Positions 9,098 to 21,010 of a DNA stretch of 64,000 bases are shown here, one piece after another. Source of the DNA: Opeltia flavorubescens (Eukaryota > Ascomycota > Lecanoromycetes > Teloschistales > Teloschistaceae). Position 1 is the stretch's first letter. The number at the start of each line of letters is the position of its first letter. The position numbers were made by a program, and so were the translations under genes. The notes below the pieces were generated by a model. The model was not told the DNA's origin. It did no database searches and was given only the letters and a program-made list of their open reading frames with translations. The stretch spans positions 581,889-645,888 of the forward strand of contig KE546982.1 of the NCBI GenBank assembly GCA_000442125.1, written 5' to 3'.

Positions 9098-10124
9098 ATG
9101 GATTCCCTTGGTTGGAGGGAAATGCTTTCCATCGAATGGAGGGATATCGTTTCCTTAAGTCGTGAACAGCTGGCTTGGTTCCGTTGGGGAGATATGGCAT
9201 CTTTCGGTTGGGCAAGTACCGAATTAATCCAACAGGACCTACGCGAAGCCATCAAAGACGGTATGGTTGAGGCCATCCACTCGTTGGATCCGTTGATCCG
9301 GGACAACATGTGTTTGCTCTGCCCCGAGTTCCTGAGCAGCCATGCCTTTCCAAGTACTCCGCAAGAGGCGGCTGCCATGGCCCAGTGCGAGCTGCTTCTG
9401 AAGCATGCTACCTGCTCTGCACGACATCTAATATTACCTCAAATGATATCACCCACCACATTCGCAGATGTAGGGACTGCTGTGATCGCAGTAGTCGGCA
9501 TCGTTATTATATGGAAAGGCGTCGGTCCTCGGTCAAGGAGAAAGGTATATCGACATTGACTGCGCAGATGAATGATCCAAGCTGACTTATATAGACGGGC
9601 AAGGTGAACCGCTGGAGGCAGAAGCGCAATGAGATGAGGCGATGGGTGTATGGTGCAATGCAAGGACAGGTGACCATCACCTCTTATCACGTATTTCAGC
9701 TGAGAGCTTACGGATAGTGCGGAAACAGCATTTCCCGCGACTGCTTCCTTTATTTCGGAGAGCGAACAGGAATGTCCGAGTTGTAGATGCTGTCGAGGCA
9801 CACACCCTAGGTGACGATGCAGCAACGCCACATACCAGCGGCATGGAGCCAACCAACCATGCGTCAATCACTACACCGTCGGAAAACTCGCGTGGCGAAG
9901 TGGGAGACTTAGCAACGCAGCCAGAGAATCGTGTTGACCCAACAACGCCGAAGACTAACGCCAGAAAGCCAGTGAATGATGCAGCAAACGGTCAACTGTC
10001 AGACAAGTCAAGGCGAGAGTTGCGTTTCACACCTTCCCCGAGGCGTACCGATCGTATGAGCAAGTCCCCATCCAACAATGCTCGAACTCCAAGAAGCAGG
10101 ACGAACAAGAAGAGCCACAGATGA
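9098..10124 (+). CDS. Tail-region single-pass membrane protein with Trp-rich N-terminus and basic, Thr/Asn/Pro-rich tail
   Basis: Exon one (9098-9544) is clear: a 42-residue Trp-rich start with a loosely repeated W/R/D pattern (LGWREMLSIEWRDIV), a soluble part with several Cys, and one membrane helix at about residues 126-142 (VGTAVIAVVGIVIIW). The donor GTATAT at 9545 and acceptor TATAG at 9594, with a CTGAC branch site, join it to a strongly basic exon (9595-about 9669). A further long frame (about 9705-10124) adds about 140 residues rich in Thr, Asn, Pro and Arg. The second junction needs either an unusually short intron of about 35 bases or a different pair of sites, so the exact model between 9595 and 9705 is unsure. 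Function unknown; the N-terminus recalls 5341-6285. Confidence 0.5.
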
Positions 10125-10303
10125 TGGAGACAAGATTAATCTTGGGCAGGGATTATGGGGCTGTGAAATCGATGCAGATTAGTACATGCTTCACAGTACC
10201 TCCACAGCAATCCTCTCGGCAGTCGTTTCACCGTTCTGAGCGCATGATGCCAGCATCTGGCTCCGGGATCTCGGCTGTTTCAAGAATGAATCTGATACGT
10301 CTC

Positions 10304-11380
10304 CTAAAGCTCATTGCATGATCTCAGCCGGTTTCCGTTTCGTTGCCTATCATGTGAAGACATGACCGAACATGGTACTTGACCCTCCAAGGTTTTCAAC
10401 AAAGATTGGCAGCTGGACATGGAGATGCGGGAGATTGGATCCGAATTCTGATGGTTCTCGCGTGGTTGAGTACGAAGGAAGAGCTTCACCGACGAAACTT
10501 TCGCCAACAAACCAGCTAACTTGTTCATTGTTGCATAAGGAAAGAGTTCGGAGGTATCCAGGCGGACAGCAAGCGGTGGTACCGTCAGCCTTCCAAGTCC
10601 ACCAACCTCTCTATCAGCATATCTCTCACTAGTCCGCTGACCAGCTCTTCGAACCACGAGGACTGTACGAGAAAACCAGACCACGGGGTGCCAGAAATCG
10701 TTTGTCGCAGCGGTATTGTTATACTGAATACACCCCGCCTATTTCTTTCCTCCCAAAAAATCCTTTTGAAATCACAGACAGGAACCATCTTTTTCAAGGT
10801 CGATGACATCCTAATTACGGCATCCCATTGCAATATTCCAAGGTTATCGCTTCATTCGACTACTCGTCTTCCTCGCGTCCATCTCTTGTCCTACGACGAT
10901 CAAGCAGCATCCGAGACGCGGGCGCTAGAGCAGATGTACTCTATTCATTTCCTTATGGGTGGCCGTAGGCGCAAAAGTTCCCTCCAGGTGGACGCCAAAG
11001 GCGCTGGGGCCGGATAGCATCTAGGTCGTACGACGAGCTGATTATCATCTGGGAAACACTGAATGATGGTCGGTGGGTAAAAACTTCCGTCTTAAGTCAG
11101 GGAGAGGTTCTATGTGCTGCTGCAGGATCGCCGTTCCTATCACAGTCCGAGTTGAATAAATAAGCACATCAGCATGCAACCGCGACTTCTCGAAAATATG
11201 CTCCTCCATACCCAATATCCAGGACCTGCGAAATCTTACAGAATGACGCACGAAATGATAGCGTAGCTCCTCCATGTCGAGTATACACAACTCGACTACC
11301 TTAACTGGGTCACTAGACCGGCGTATATCCATCTTGCAAAAACAATGGCTCTCTAGCCTTAATCTTGTCACACAATTCAA
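10304..11380 (-). pseudogene. Decayed gene, coding-like pieces in several frames
   Basis: On the minus strand, protein-like segments follow each other but change frame or meet stops. 11380-11045 encodes a segment with DPVKVVELCILDMEELRYHF. It runs on in a second frame from about 11075 (CFPDDNQLVVRPRCYPAPAP) to about 10960 before a stop, after a one-base shift in a run of C. After further stops a piece appears at about 10860-10585 (ISGTPWSGFLVQSSWFEELV), then one in a third frame to 10304. Several stops are TGA or TAG, as C-to-T change of CGA or CAG would give. No family is recognised. Some breaks could be missed introns or assembly errors, but not all. Confidence 0.45.
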
Positions 11381-12467
11381 TCGGTGGCATTCTGGTCGCT
11401 GATCCTCTTGTCCAGCAAACGAGGCGACTCGTGGATTCGATTGTTAGGAAGCTGCTCCCCTCGTCGATGCGCTCGCTGATCTTATGGGTGTAGCGACGAT
11501 GTTACCGCAGACCGCACTGAAAAGCCCAAGTCGATGCAGAAGAGATTAGGAATATACAAATGGTTGACGCGGATACGTTCGGCAAGATACGATGATCCAC
11601 AGTCGGTATATACGGGCTTTGAGGACAGTCTATGCGCACCATGTACGACGAGAACATTACTCTATCCTTCGTTCGGGTATGGAGTTGTTGCGACCGGTGG
11701 ATAGTATTCTCTCCTTGAGCGCATCAAGTCCGACCAAGATCACCGTCTTAAATATCAACTTCCAGTAACACCATACCTGTCAATTCCAGGGCTTCCAGCC
11801 AAGCAAGCAATACCATAGGCTTAAGTTTCGCGAGGTGTTGCACGAACGGAGATTTCTGGCGTAAGATCTAGGGATGGGGGTTGGAAGTCTATGGCAGAAT
11901 TTTGGTCCTCTTTTGGGTGCATAGCAGTGATACGTGTAAAGAGCAAGGATAAGGGATATCATGGTATGAATGCTATTGGAATTTTTACTGAAGCCTATCT
12001 TGATGCTCAATTCGGATGAATAGTTTACCTTTGGAGGAAGGCAAATTGCTGGTCTCTATGTTATTGCTGCTAATCGCTCCTGCGTCTAGGTATGAACAGA
12101 AAAAAGTAAGACTTTCATATGCTGGGTTTTCAACCCGGAAGGTGCTTTCGGCGTGTTACTTCACTCGTGGCCAACTGTCTCTTCCAGTGTTTCGATGGTC
12201 ATGATCTTGATCCCCAGTTGTAAACCTGTGTCCAGCAGCATGAATGACGAAAGATAGATTATACGCTGGATGCTTTGGACATTGGGTCGTCTGTCTCCTC
12301 AATTATTTGCGATGATCTGGGAACTCAAAGAAGGGACTTTGATTGCGATTTGTCCACGATTTGTCGCGACATGGTAGATCATGCTGCGTAGCAAATCGAA
12401 CAGGGCGGCAAGCGTATTTGTTTAGCTTTGTTCTTGCTCTAGAGCATGCGCCGAACAGGTACTAAAT
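11381..12467. other. Gene-poor stretch, nothing recognised
   Basis: Only short frames without splice partners are seen. The first 300 bases may hold upstream exons of the decayed gene ending at 11380, but none could be read with confidence. Confidence 0.4.
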
Positions 12468-13999
12468 TTATGTCTTCCACCATGAGAACCATGATCGTCG
12501 TGGTGGCGGGATGTCATGGGTATTCGCGGAAGAGGCTGCGGACGATAATGCTGACGAAGTGACTGACTGATATTCAATCCGAACAGATGATTGGGCCCGC
12601 ATTTCCTTCGTCCGATCTCTCCATAGACCGTGTGGCTTGTAATCGGGAGGCCAGATGCTGTCGGTCTTGTCTTGCACGTTGTGTAAATTCAAGGTGACCC
12701 AGAGCTTAAGCATATCGAGGTCATCCAGCAATATTGTCCCATAGACTGTGATAGGCAACTCCGCCATCACTTCTCTATCGTAGACGTATCCCTCGTAACG
12801 CATCCGATCCCGTTCAATCTCTACTTTACAAGGTAGCTTGTAGGCAGCTGGGTTGTCGTTGTCATCGAAACGCATCCGCTTTTTGATGGTCTCCTCTGTC
12901 GGGGCGTACGGCCAACATCGCGCTATGTCAAGGAGGCGCTGTTTGCATTTCCTGCGCTCGCTCGGTTCGCTCTCGCGGGAAGATTTCTGTAAGGCTCGAG
13001 GGTCTTTCCTTCGTGAGACGGTCCGCATGACTGAAGACAAGGCATCATTTGCGGGACGAAGCCCTGCTTTCGCAGGTCTTCGTTGATTCTGGACCAGATC
13101 TCCGTATCTGGTCAATGCCATTTGTGGGACTACCTCCTGAGCTTGAGATCGGCTCTCCAGCGTCGAGCCGCGTCGTGAGGGTGCTGGATCGCAGGACTCA
13201 ACGTTATGGAGGGGCCATGAGGAGTCACTTTCCCGGGGCATCACCTGATGAAACAGGCCGAAAAACCACTTGTTCCAGCGCATACTACGCTCCAGGATAG
13301 AGAACCGCCCGCTTTCATTGAAATCGCGACGGCTGTTCGGATACTGATCGCTAGATCGAATCAATGCCTGATTTGCAAGAGACAGACACTGATCGTCATC
13401 ATTGTGCCTAGACGATCTTCTCGCCGACGGTCTTCTGCGAGTGTGACGGGCCTGGTCATTTGGGTCTGTCAACCGCCTGTCACGTTTGGAATGTCTTCTT
13501 TCTCGATCTCTCGCAGATAAAGAAAGACTGTCTTGCACCGCCGGTCGATTGATGTGCACGATGGCACTGTCTAGCGAAGAGATTGGTTCGACATGCGGTC
13601 CTCCGAGCAAGAGCATCGTTGTGTGATCCTGACGAATGAGAGATTCAAGAATCTGACGAATGAAAGAGCTATGAATACGACTATTAGAGCTGGTGGCAGA
13701 CTAGGAGAAGAATGGCTGATGCTTAATACATACAGGAGGCGTGCGAGACCGGCTATCACGAGGCATGTCAGTACTACCGTCAGCGACCACTCCCACGGTC
13801 TTTTTCCATGCTGGAATTCGTATGCGTTCATCTGACGATATGGCGTCAGTTGTCGGAGCGGTAAGGTTACCATGAAGGCTGCGGCTTCATTGATAAAGTA
13901 CAAGATCGACAATGTAATGATAATAGGCAACTTGTACCAGTGAAAGCTATCTTGGAGTCGCTGTCTCCATTGAGACATTGGGGGCATATTGAAAACCAT
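12468..13999 (-). CDS. Two-pass membrane protein with long Arg/Ser-rich tail (paralogue family B)
   Basis: Two exons, 13999-13734 and 13689-12468, give 495 residues. The donor is GTATGT and the acceptor CCACCAG; the 44-base intron restores the frame (GLARLL then SNSRIHSSF). The N-terminus carries two membrane helices at about residues 22-45 (LPIIITLSILYFINEAAAF) and 70-90 (WSLTVVLTCLVIAGLARLL). A long disordered tail rich in Arg, Ser and Asp follows, then a compact-looking part (about residues 340-450) with PITVYGTILLDDLDMLKLWV, and a Trp-rich end (SWFSWWKT). The helix-loop-helix resembles 1596-2090. I start at the internal ATG at 13999 because the open frame upstream has no ATG. It is divergent from 14271-14909. 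Function unknown. Confidence 0.65.
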
Positions 14000-14270
14000 C
14001 TCCCGAAAGTGTGCTGATTCATAGGTCAAATATAGAAAGATTCAATTTTCGTCCTGGATAAAGGAAGGTCACACGATCTACCCAACAAAGGATTTAATGG
14101 CGTCATTGATAGATCAAAGGCTGCCTGATAAGGCTTGACGGATCTTGGCATGCTGGAAAGATGTCTGCGCGTGGACCAACTAGCTTGGCATATAACATCA
14201 TCTTGATTGACCATTATTTTGCATCGCTACAAATAATTCAGCCACCGCCGCTTCCAGAAGTTCATACAAG

Positions 14271-14909
14271 ATGAGACTTTTTCAGAATTTGAGGGACCAT
14301 GGTCAATCTATTTTCGCTCTATCCGGGATAATCTTGGCCTTCTATATGGCAAAGGTGGATATATTTGACCGAAGCGCAGGATCCGGCTAACACACGGGTA
14401 TTGATTCATAGGACTGGTCCAGCTTTGACGACATCAAGAAAACCTTCATAAACACGCAGAACTACGTACGAATCATACAACAGGATGAGAGACTAGCGCT
14501 AGCTTATCCAAAGCGTTCCTCGTCCTCCGAACCACCTGAATACACGCAACTCAGGTTGGCCATGGCAGCAAAGTTACCATACGAAGAAGCCCCTCGGCTG
14601 GCGGTCTTACTCGATAAACCTGCACGATGGATCGAACGATGGGGAGCGACAACTGTTGCAGAGCGCGTGGAGGGATTATGGCATTTGATTCTCCGGAAAT
14701 TGAATGAGTTTTGGGGTTGGCTCGAGGAGTGGCAGCAATCTACGGTTGGCCGGCTATTGAGAGCACTCTTCTTCATTGTTGTTGTAGGTATGTTGGTCTG
14801 GAGAGGTCCAGATTATTCGACCGTCTTCTTGAACGTGGCAGTCGCATTTGTGCTATACAATTTGCCCTGGATTCATAGCCGACTGCATGCATTCAGGGCG
14901 GAGCATTAA
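14271..14909 (+). CDS. Small membrane protein with Trp-rich amphipathic middle
   Basis: Exons 14271-14354 and 14412-14909 give 193 residues. The intron (57 bases) has a typical GCTAAC branch site and CATAG acceptor, and the junction (FYMAK then DWSSFDD) keeps phase. One hydrophobic segment lies at the N-terminus (SIFALSGIILAFYMA) and two near the C-terminus (LLRALFFIVVVGMLVW and VFLNVAVAFVLYNL). Between them lies an amphipathic, Trp-rich helix (GLWHLILRKLNEFWGWLEEW). No named family. It is divergent from the two-pass protein at 12468-13999, with 271 bases between starts, and is followed on the same strand by a family A gene at 15437, so three membrane-protein genes sit together. Confidence 0.65.
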
Positions 14910-15436
14910 AGATGTCATCAGTCCGTCGCTTGACTACAGATAGCCAGTTCAAAAATCCTCATTGAGACTTCGCACTATGGGAAGCTGCGTCCGGTGACCT
15001 GAAGCAGAGTGCTAAGTTGAGTTGTCGATTTCTGATAATTTTTCAGGCAAAAGTGATTTGAAATTAAAATGCAACTTCCAATCTTACTAGCAAGGCTTTC
15101 CTTGCCTCTCTTTAGCACAGCTCTTTTTAAGTCTTCAAGAATCCTCTCAATCTGACAGTGATGTTTCATACAGTATCGACACTGGCAGTCACCTGCCAAG
15201 CCCATGGAATGACGACCTCGGTCCGTGCACACACCGTCGACTGCATTCATTTACTTCAAAGTATCAGGTCATCTTTAGTCTTATTTCTATCCTTGCGACC
15301 TAAGCAGCCCCAGCAGTGAAGCCAACAACTGTAGTCATCATTACGTTGAGGCTACTCTCAACCATTATCATCCTAGAGAACCAACGGTAGCTATACCATC
15401 AAGTCAAGCAAACTTCATGCACCATTTCCAACTCCA
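14910..15436. other. Intergenic stretch with a weak minus-strand frame
   Basis: A minus-strand frame (15250-14975, 91 residues) starts with ATG and has a Cys/His cluster (CQCRYCMKHHC) followed by a helical stretch. It may be a remnant of a zinc-binding protein, but no matching exon was found. The last 150 bases should carry the promoter of the gene at 15437. Confidence 0.25.
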
Positions 15437-17011
15437 ATGGCTCCGAGAATCATTCAGCGAGTGATACAGGTAGCTGGAACGCTGCTAGTGTATTATTTTA
15501 TGAAAAAGCCGGTCCGTATTGCCAGTCGAAGTAGGTTTACGGACTGGATAACTTTCAGCTTTCTTGCCCAATTCTACCGCTATGCCGGCGCTCTTATCGC
15601 GACTTTTATCCTCGTACCGTTAGCTTTGATCTTACTCTGGTGGCGTATTACCTCCCAGGGCTGCCAGATACATGGCATCAGAAATCAATTGGGCAGAGTC
15701 TGTATACTAGAACTCCCACAGGAGTCTTCGTGGTGGAAAAGTTCGTGGGAAGACCCAAAACACAGTCGAGATGATGTTTATCCTCTTCCTTCAGCCATGG
15801 ACAAGATTATGACCGGTCACATCTTTCTCGAAAATGCTCAGGTAATATTCGTCGATTGGCGCAACAAGCTTGGCGAGAGACAAGGCGAGAGACATATACA
15901 AGGCCCTGGCTTAGATGAGTTGAAGATGAATATTAGTAAGTCATTTCTTGATGGTGGCTCTTGGTCATGAGGAGCTCGACTGACCGACTACCTTGTTAAA
16001 GCCTCCGTCGTAAATGAGCTCCAACCATTAGCACAGCGGATAGATGACTATTCAGAGAGATTATGCATCGATCAGGACCAACTCCTTTATGCATCTCGCC
16101 ATCTGATTAATGCGATTGCAATACCGATAACGATGCCTCTGCAAGAAATCACTGTCCCATCATTGATAATCTACCCTATGCGTCATTTCCTCAGAGCCCT
16201 CAATGGTGCTGCCAAGATTCGGTGGCTGCCTCAACCAACGATCTATCATTTCCAGGCCTATGCAGAGATCAAGTTCCGTATGGATAGATTCACACGGGGC
16301 GCCACAGCGGCCATGACGAGGATGACATCGAGTTTTTCAACCGATGCTGTGCTCCGTGAACGTTCGTCCTTATCCCAGACTTTCACACCGGTCATCAACA
16401 TGTTAATCGGGCTTGAGTCAGCGCTCGAAGAACGGATCAAAATGTGTTATCGAATCGATGTGCCGTGCCGTTGGAAGAATGGAATTGCAGCAACGGAAGA
16501 CTTCTTAGCCCAGATCAGACGCATTCGCTTCTATCTTGAAGATGTACTTGCTCATTATGACAATATCGTCCGCTTTATCGAAAGCCAGAACGCAAAGCTT
16601 GACAGCTTGAAGGAGCAGCTCAGAAGTCATTCTCTGGTACTCCCATCCAGAAATCTGGCGGATGAGTTGATTCCATCGCCTGCTGAAGTCGACAAACATG
16701 AAGGTATTCCGGCTCAGGCTCTGATATCAAAGATAGGCCAGACGTGCGCAACGAGTGATGGAAATCAATACGTCTCAGACGGATTGGCTTCACTCTGCCT
16801 CATATACAACATGGCAACAGTCTTCCTCGATGTTCACGACGACAGCCTGGGTGCAATTCCAAAGAACTGGTCCAACGCAAGAAGAGCCGCGATTGATCGA
16901 GAAAAGAGACGATTGAAAATGGATCCAGAGAGTATCTACCTCCTCTTAATTAAGAACCACAAAGCTCATGAATCGGCACGTCGATCCTATGGTGTCGTTT
17001 CCGGCAATTAA
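15437..17011 (+). CDS. Single-pass membrane protein with long helical outer domain (paralogue family A)
   Basis: Exons 15437-15935 and 16002-17011 give 502 residues. The donor is GTAAGT, the branch region GACTGAC and the acceptor TTAAAG; the join (KMNI-T-SVVNEL) restores one frame. An N-terminal soluble part is followed by a membrane helix at about residues 51-70 (AGALIATFILVPLALILLWW). The outer part is helical, with a charged segment (about 360-390, VRFIESQNAKLDSLKEQL) matching in position the coiled coil of its relatives. A second hydrophobic stretch near residue 420-445 (LASLCLIYNMATVFLDV) may be buried rather than membrane-spanning. It is the longest family member in the window. Function unknown. 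Confidence 0.65.
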
Positions 17012-18960
17012 TGCGTACTCGACGTCTGCTTTGAATGCGCTCCCATTTCCCTTGTTTGATTTGCACTGGGATTTTACAAGACGCGGAGCCTCGATCTGGT
17101 TGGGTTGGATCTCGCTCCCGCTCTACTCAAATCACTGCTCACGGTATCATCAATGCGATGGGCAATTTCCTAGGCCTAGCGAGCCCCATCGCGTCAGGTT
17201 ACACACCAGCTGTATCGTGACGCAGCTGCCAGATTTTGAACTATGCTCACATTGTTGACGTAGTCTTCTTGCAGATGCGGTCAATTCCTGTGAAAGGCCC
17301 TCGATCGCTTAATTTTCATCAACTGCTGAGTTGAATGGCAGCAGTATTCAATTAGAGTCGTGTCTCCTTTAGCAACAAGAAGAAGGGCGGTGGATTGTGC
17401 TTTCCAAATGGAAGGATTTGGTCCAGAAGTACGGCGTGATTTAGTTCTTTCAATTCGATTCGACGATAGCAGATCTATCAGTCCCTCCAACGATTTTCTT
17501 ATCCATTGCGTAGCGTCGTGAGAAAGACCATGGCTCTCGATACTTCTTGAAATGAGTATGGCGCGGTGCGAGTGGATCGAATGATCCATAAGCAGGTAGT
17601 GGAGTAGATAGAGTAGGAAAAATTGACCGTCTGTTTTCCACAGCATCCTTTGAATTTAGCCCTAGCTGGTGGAGAGTTAATCTGACGCCATGAAGTCCGA
17701 GCGAGAATGACATCGTGATAAGTCAGACAAAATTAATGGCGTGCTCAATATGGGACAGAGTTGTTTTCTCCCTAGATCGTCGCGATTATCTTGGCACCAT
17801 GGCAGTAGATACTGTCATCGTAGTAGATAAGAGTCGGAGTTGCAGCTGAGTTGCTTCTTATTGGCGTCTAGAACCTCCTTGCATAACCCATTCAAACTCC
17901 CCGCCAATCTCTCCGTGTCCAGCCATCTCTTCCCATAATCCCCTGATCTTGTTTCCCTCGGTACAAAAGCCCTGTCTAATGATTCACCAGATCTCTTTTC
18001 TCCACCCTGCCATCGGCACCGCAGCAAGAACGATGTGGTCGAGCAAGCGTCACGTCGCTAAAGCTTTGCAAAGATCGACTGGCTGCCATATGGTATCGGT
18101 GGTGCCTCGAACGCAGGTCACCTCCCTGTCCGTCCATTTTCTCTCCTACCATGCGACCCCACCCTTCGTCATCTCCTCTTGAGCATCTCATGGAAGGACC
18201 TGAGCCAGGTATTATAATCTTTGTCGTAGAAGCCAGTGTCGGAGATATTCGCCGCTTCGTGGATCATTTTTGATTGAGATGTGGGAAGAGTGGAATCCGA
18301 AAATCATCTATGGCTGAGGATGGTGCGGTATGGGAAGAAGTACGGGTTTTCTGAGAGATAGGTTGAAGCGGTAACAGTGATTAGTGCTGGCTATAGAAAA
18401 GAAGGTTAGCTTCATTCACTTATTTCAAACTAAGATAAATTTGGGGCGGAGACGATCGTACGTACAGATTACCATTACTGTTGTCCAGGGCTATGGAGTA
18501 CTGTACACCTTCAGTCAGCCGGCTGAAAGGAAGACAGTCTTGTAGTAAGATACGATCTGGTAGACGGTGTAGTATAAAACATGCTTACTGGAGTTGTACC
18601 GAAGATCGCAAGGGTTGTAGGGAAATAGTGCAGCGTTTCTGGTCGAGCTATCTGGTCGAGCAGGACTGCCGCGGCGTTTATTGATATTTTATCACAGCCC
18701 AAGGAAGTGCTAGAGAGAGTCAAAGAAGTGGATGAAACCGCGAACTGAGAATAATGGAATGTTATTGGGTGTGCCACTAAATAATTCTTTGTTCCTTTGT
18801 TAGAATGAATTTCCGCGCTTTTATCAGATCTGACAAACTTTCTTTGTTCGAAAATGTCGTCTTCCACTTAGATATAGCGATGACCCTGTATTTTAATTCC
18901 AGACATCTATATTCCGCGTACTGGATAACTCCAAATGATGATCCTTCTTCGATATGACCC
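17012..18960. other. Gene-poor stretch, nothing recognised
   Basis: Short frames on both strands (for example at 17035-17220 plus, 17281-17646 minus and 17815-18027 minus) lack convincing composition. Possible remnants of a family A 3' end may lie around 17150-17220 on the plus strand (NAMGNFLGLASPIASGYT). No RNA gene or repeat was seen. Confidence 0.4.
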
Positions 18961-19089
18961 ATGATCAGCAACGCTACTGAAGGGAGGTTCGGCCCGAACC
19001 TTATTCTGCCACCAATAAGAGCATCGTATTCTTCATCGTATGACGTAGTTTCTGGAGTCTTGCGACTCTCGGCGGTGTACCTCTGGCAT

Positions 19090-20508
19090 CCTGTTCCATT
19101 ATCTCCTTTTGGTTCAATGACTTCCTCCCGACCTACCTCTGGTATCTTGCCACATGCAGCCCACGGGGCTTTTATCCGCCGACCAAAGAATAATCCTATC
19201 TGGAAACGGCTTTCTCGGCAAGGCCCTAGACCTGCGATTGTGAACGTTCGAATCAGACCTCTCCTCAGCCAACGTTATTACTCCGTTGACCTCCATACCA
19301 CCTATTGTCTTCGACGGCACCCTCACGCGACTGTCGCTGCCCATGAATACCCAGCACTTGTAGCACGCAAGGACAGTATTATCAAATCAAGTACAAAGAG
19401 TGACTACCCTACGTCTCGAATGATTTCAACTTTACCTGGCTAATTTATCCACTCTAGAAAATCACCAGTCCATTGGTAGCTGGGTGGACGATTGTGTAAA
19501 CATTGTCGCAGCTCTTAAATGCGGACTGCGTGATATTACGACCTCCTTTATCAGTTTCCTGTATTCACCAGCGCCACTACTATGCTACTCCCCACGCCGC
19601 CGCCTTGCCGTCTTGGTTGGTAGCGGCATGACGTTACGATGAATTCGCATGGGTGGTAAAACCTCGAATGAGCCTTTATTATCCAACAAATCATGCGCTT
19701 CCTTCGTACACAATCAAAGAAGCATTAGCCAGACGTGCTGAAAAGAGGAAGGAGGCGCCCAGTGAGATGAGAGCATCAGCCAAAATTGCTGAGCCGCCGG
19801 ATCTTAAGAGCGGCAGGAGCGCAGCAACTGTTGCAGTTGAAGCTGGGGATGGGTTACAACTATACATCGTCGGGAATCCTATCAAGTCACGTCGGTCCAC
19901 GATAGATGCGAGGCAATGAGGCTAGATAAGGCCTGACCTTCCGAGAAACGATAGCCAATCTAATCACAAGCTGTAGCCAAAGAATATCACGCCAATGGAA
20001 AGAATCAGTCGAAGCCTATATCGATCGATCTAGCTATCGCACCAACAGCCATCGTAATGAGTCACCTTATTATCGACCTGGAATTCCACCACCTTCCCGT
20101 CGGCCTACTCTGCCTTCCCGTCACGGTCTTTCCTACCTATATCCCGTCCAACCCACGCTTCTCCTACCTCGATGCATCATGTCAATCTCAGGCAGCTTCT
20201 ACACGGCAAGCTCAACAGACTATTGTTATCAAAATTTCAGATCGCAATCCACACTCGACCGTATCAACCCCTTTCGAGCTTGTCGCACCACCACAAAACA
20301 GACTGAGAAGCTCTGCAGAGTCACGGTAATGCTATGCTACTCTTGAATAAGGGAATGGAGGCTCGCTAATTATTCTTGACCCCAGTCTACTTCCATAGCC
20401 TTAATTTCAGCCGCCTCGCGCCTTCTCTTCCTCCTCCTACAACCTTCGCAGCACTTTGATGCACCCGATATGCTTTCTTTGGCACCATTTTATCATGGAT
20501 CATGTTGA
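19090..20508 (+). pseudogene. Decayed or mis-assembled multi-exon gene, family unknown
   Basis: Several plus-strand pieces look coding but do not join into one frame. 19120-19360 reads well in one frame apart from one TGA (GNGFLGKALDLRL then TFESDLSSANVITPLTS), as if a CGA had changed. 19445-19640 adds a hydrophobic piece (DDCVNIVAALKCGLRDITTS). The clearest exon is about 19924-20325, a Tyr/Arg/Ser/Pro-rich frame (SSYRTNSHRNESPYYRPGIP) that ends in a good donor GTAATG; a 60-base intron with a CTAAT branch site reaches CCCCAG at 20385. The next exon runs to a stop at 20508. Beyond it, to about 20698, another frame has an Arg-Gly-rich stretch. An RNA-binding RGG protein is possible but unproven. 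Confidence 0.4.
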
Positions 20509-20699
20509 GACTGTCGTGGCAAGAGGAGTAAGGGAACGTGGAAGCTATCAGAGAGAAGGACATTTGGGGAGACGGGCCCGTGGGCGAACCACGGCAAAGT
20601 CGTCATGACCTAGGCGGAGCGATATATCATGGAAGAGGTGGTCCCCGAGGTATTATCGCCCGCCGCGGACGATCTCAATACCAGCCTGGGTTTCCCTGA

Positions 20700-21010
20700 G
20701 GCAAATAGGTCGGTGACCCTTCAAGTTTCCTGGGGCCATGATTGTGAGGTCAACGTCAACGAATGCACTGTGCTGATTTAAGCTCTTTGTGTGTCTCCCT
20801 TTCAATGCAGATTTCCGTTCTGATACAAAGGAACTGAGAAGTGAATGAAGGGTGGTCTTATCGTAGATGTAAGTCAGGTCTTTGGAGATTCATACCGAAA
20901 AGCTCTGCTGGAACGCAGAACCGTCGCTCAGCCATCCTTATGCCCAGAGACTTAGAATAAATCGTGACAATTGTCGTTCACAGCCAACCTCGCTCCCGGA
21001 TCACAGCTTC
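20700..21010. other. Intergenic stretch between convergent units
   Basis: No gene is seen. It lies between the end of the decayed plus-strand gene and the end of the minus-strand nuclease-like gene. Confidence 0.4.
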
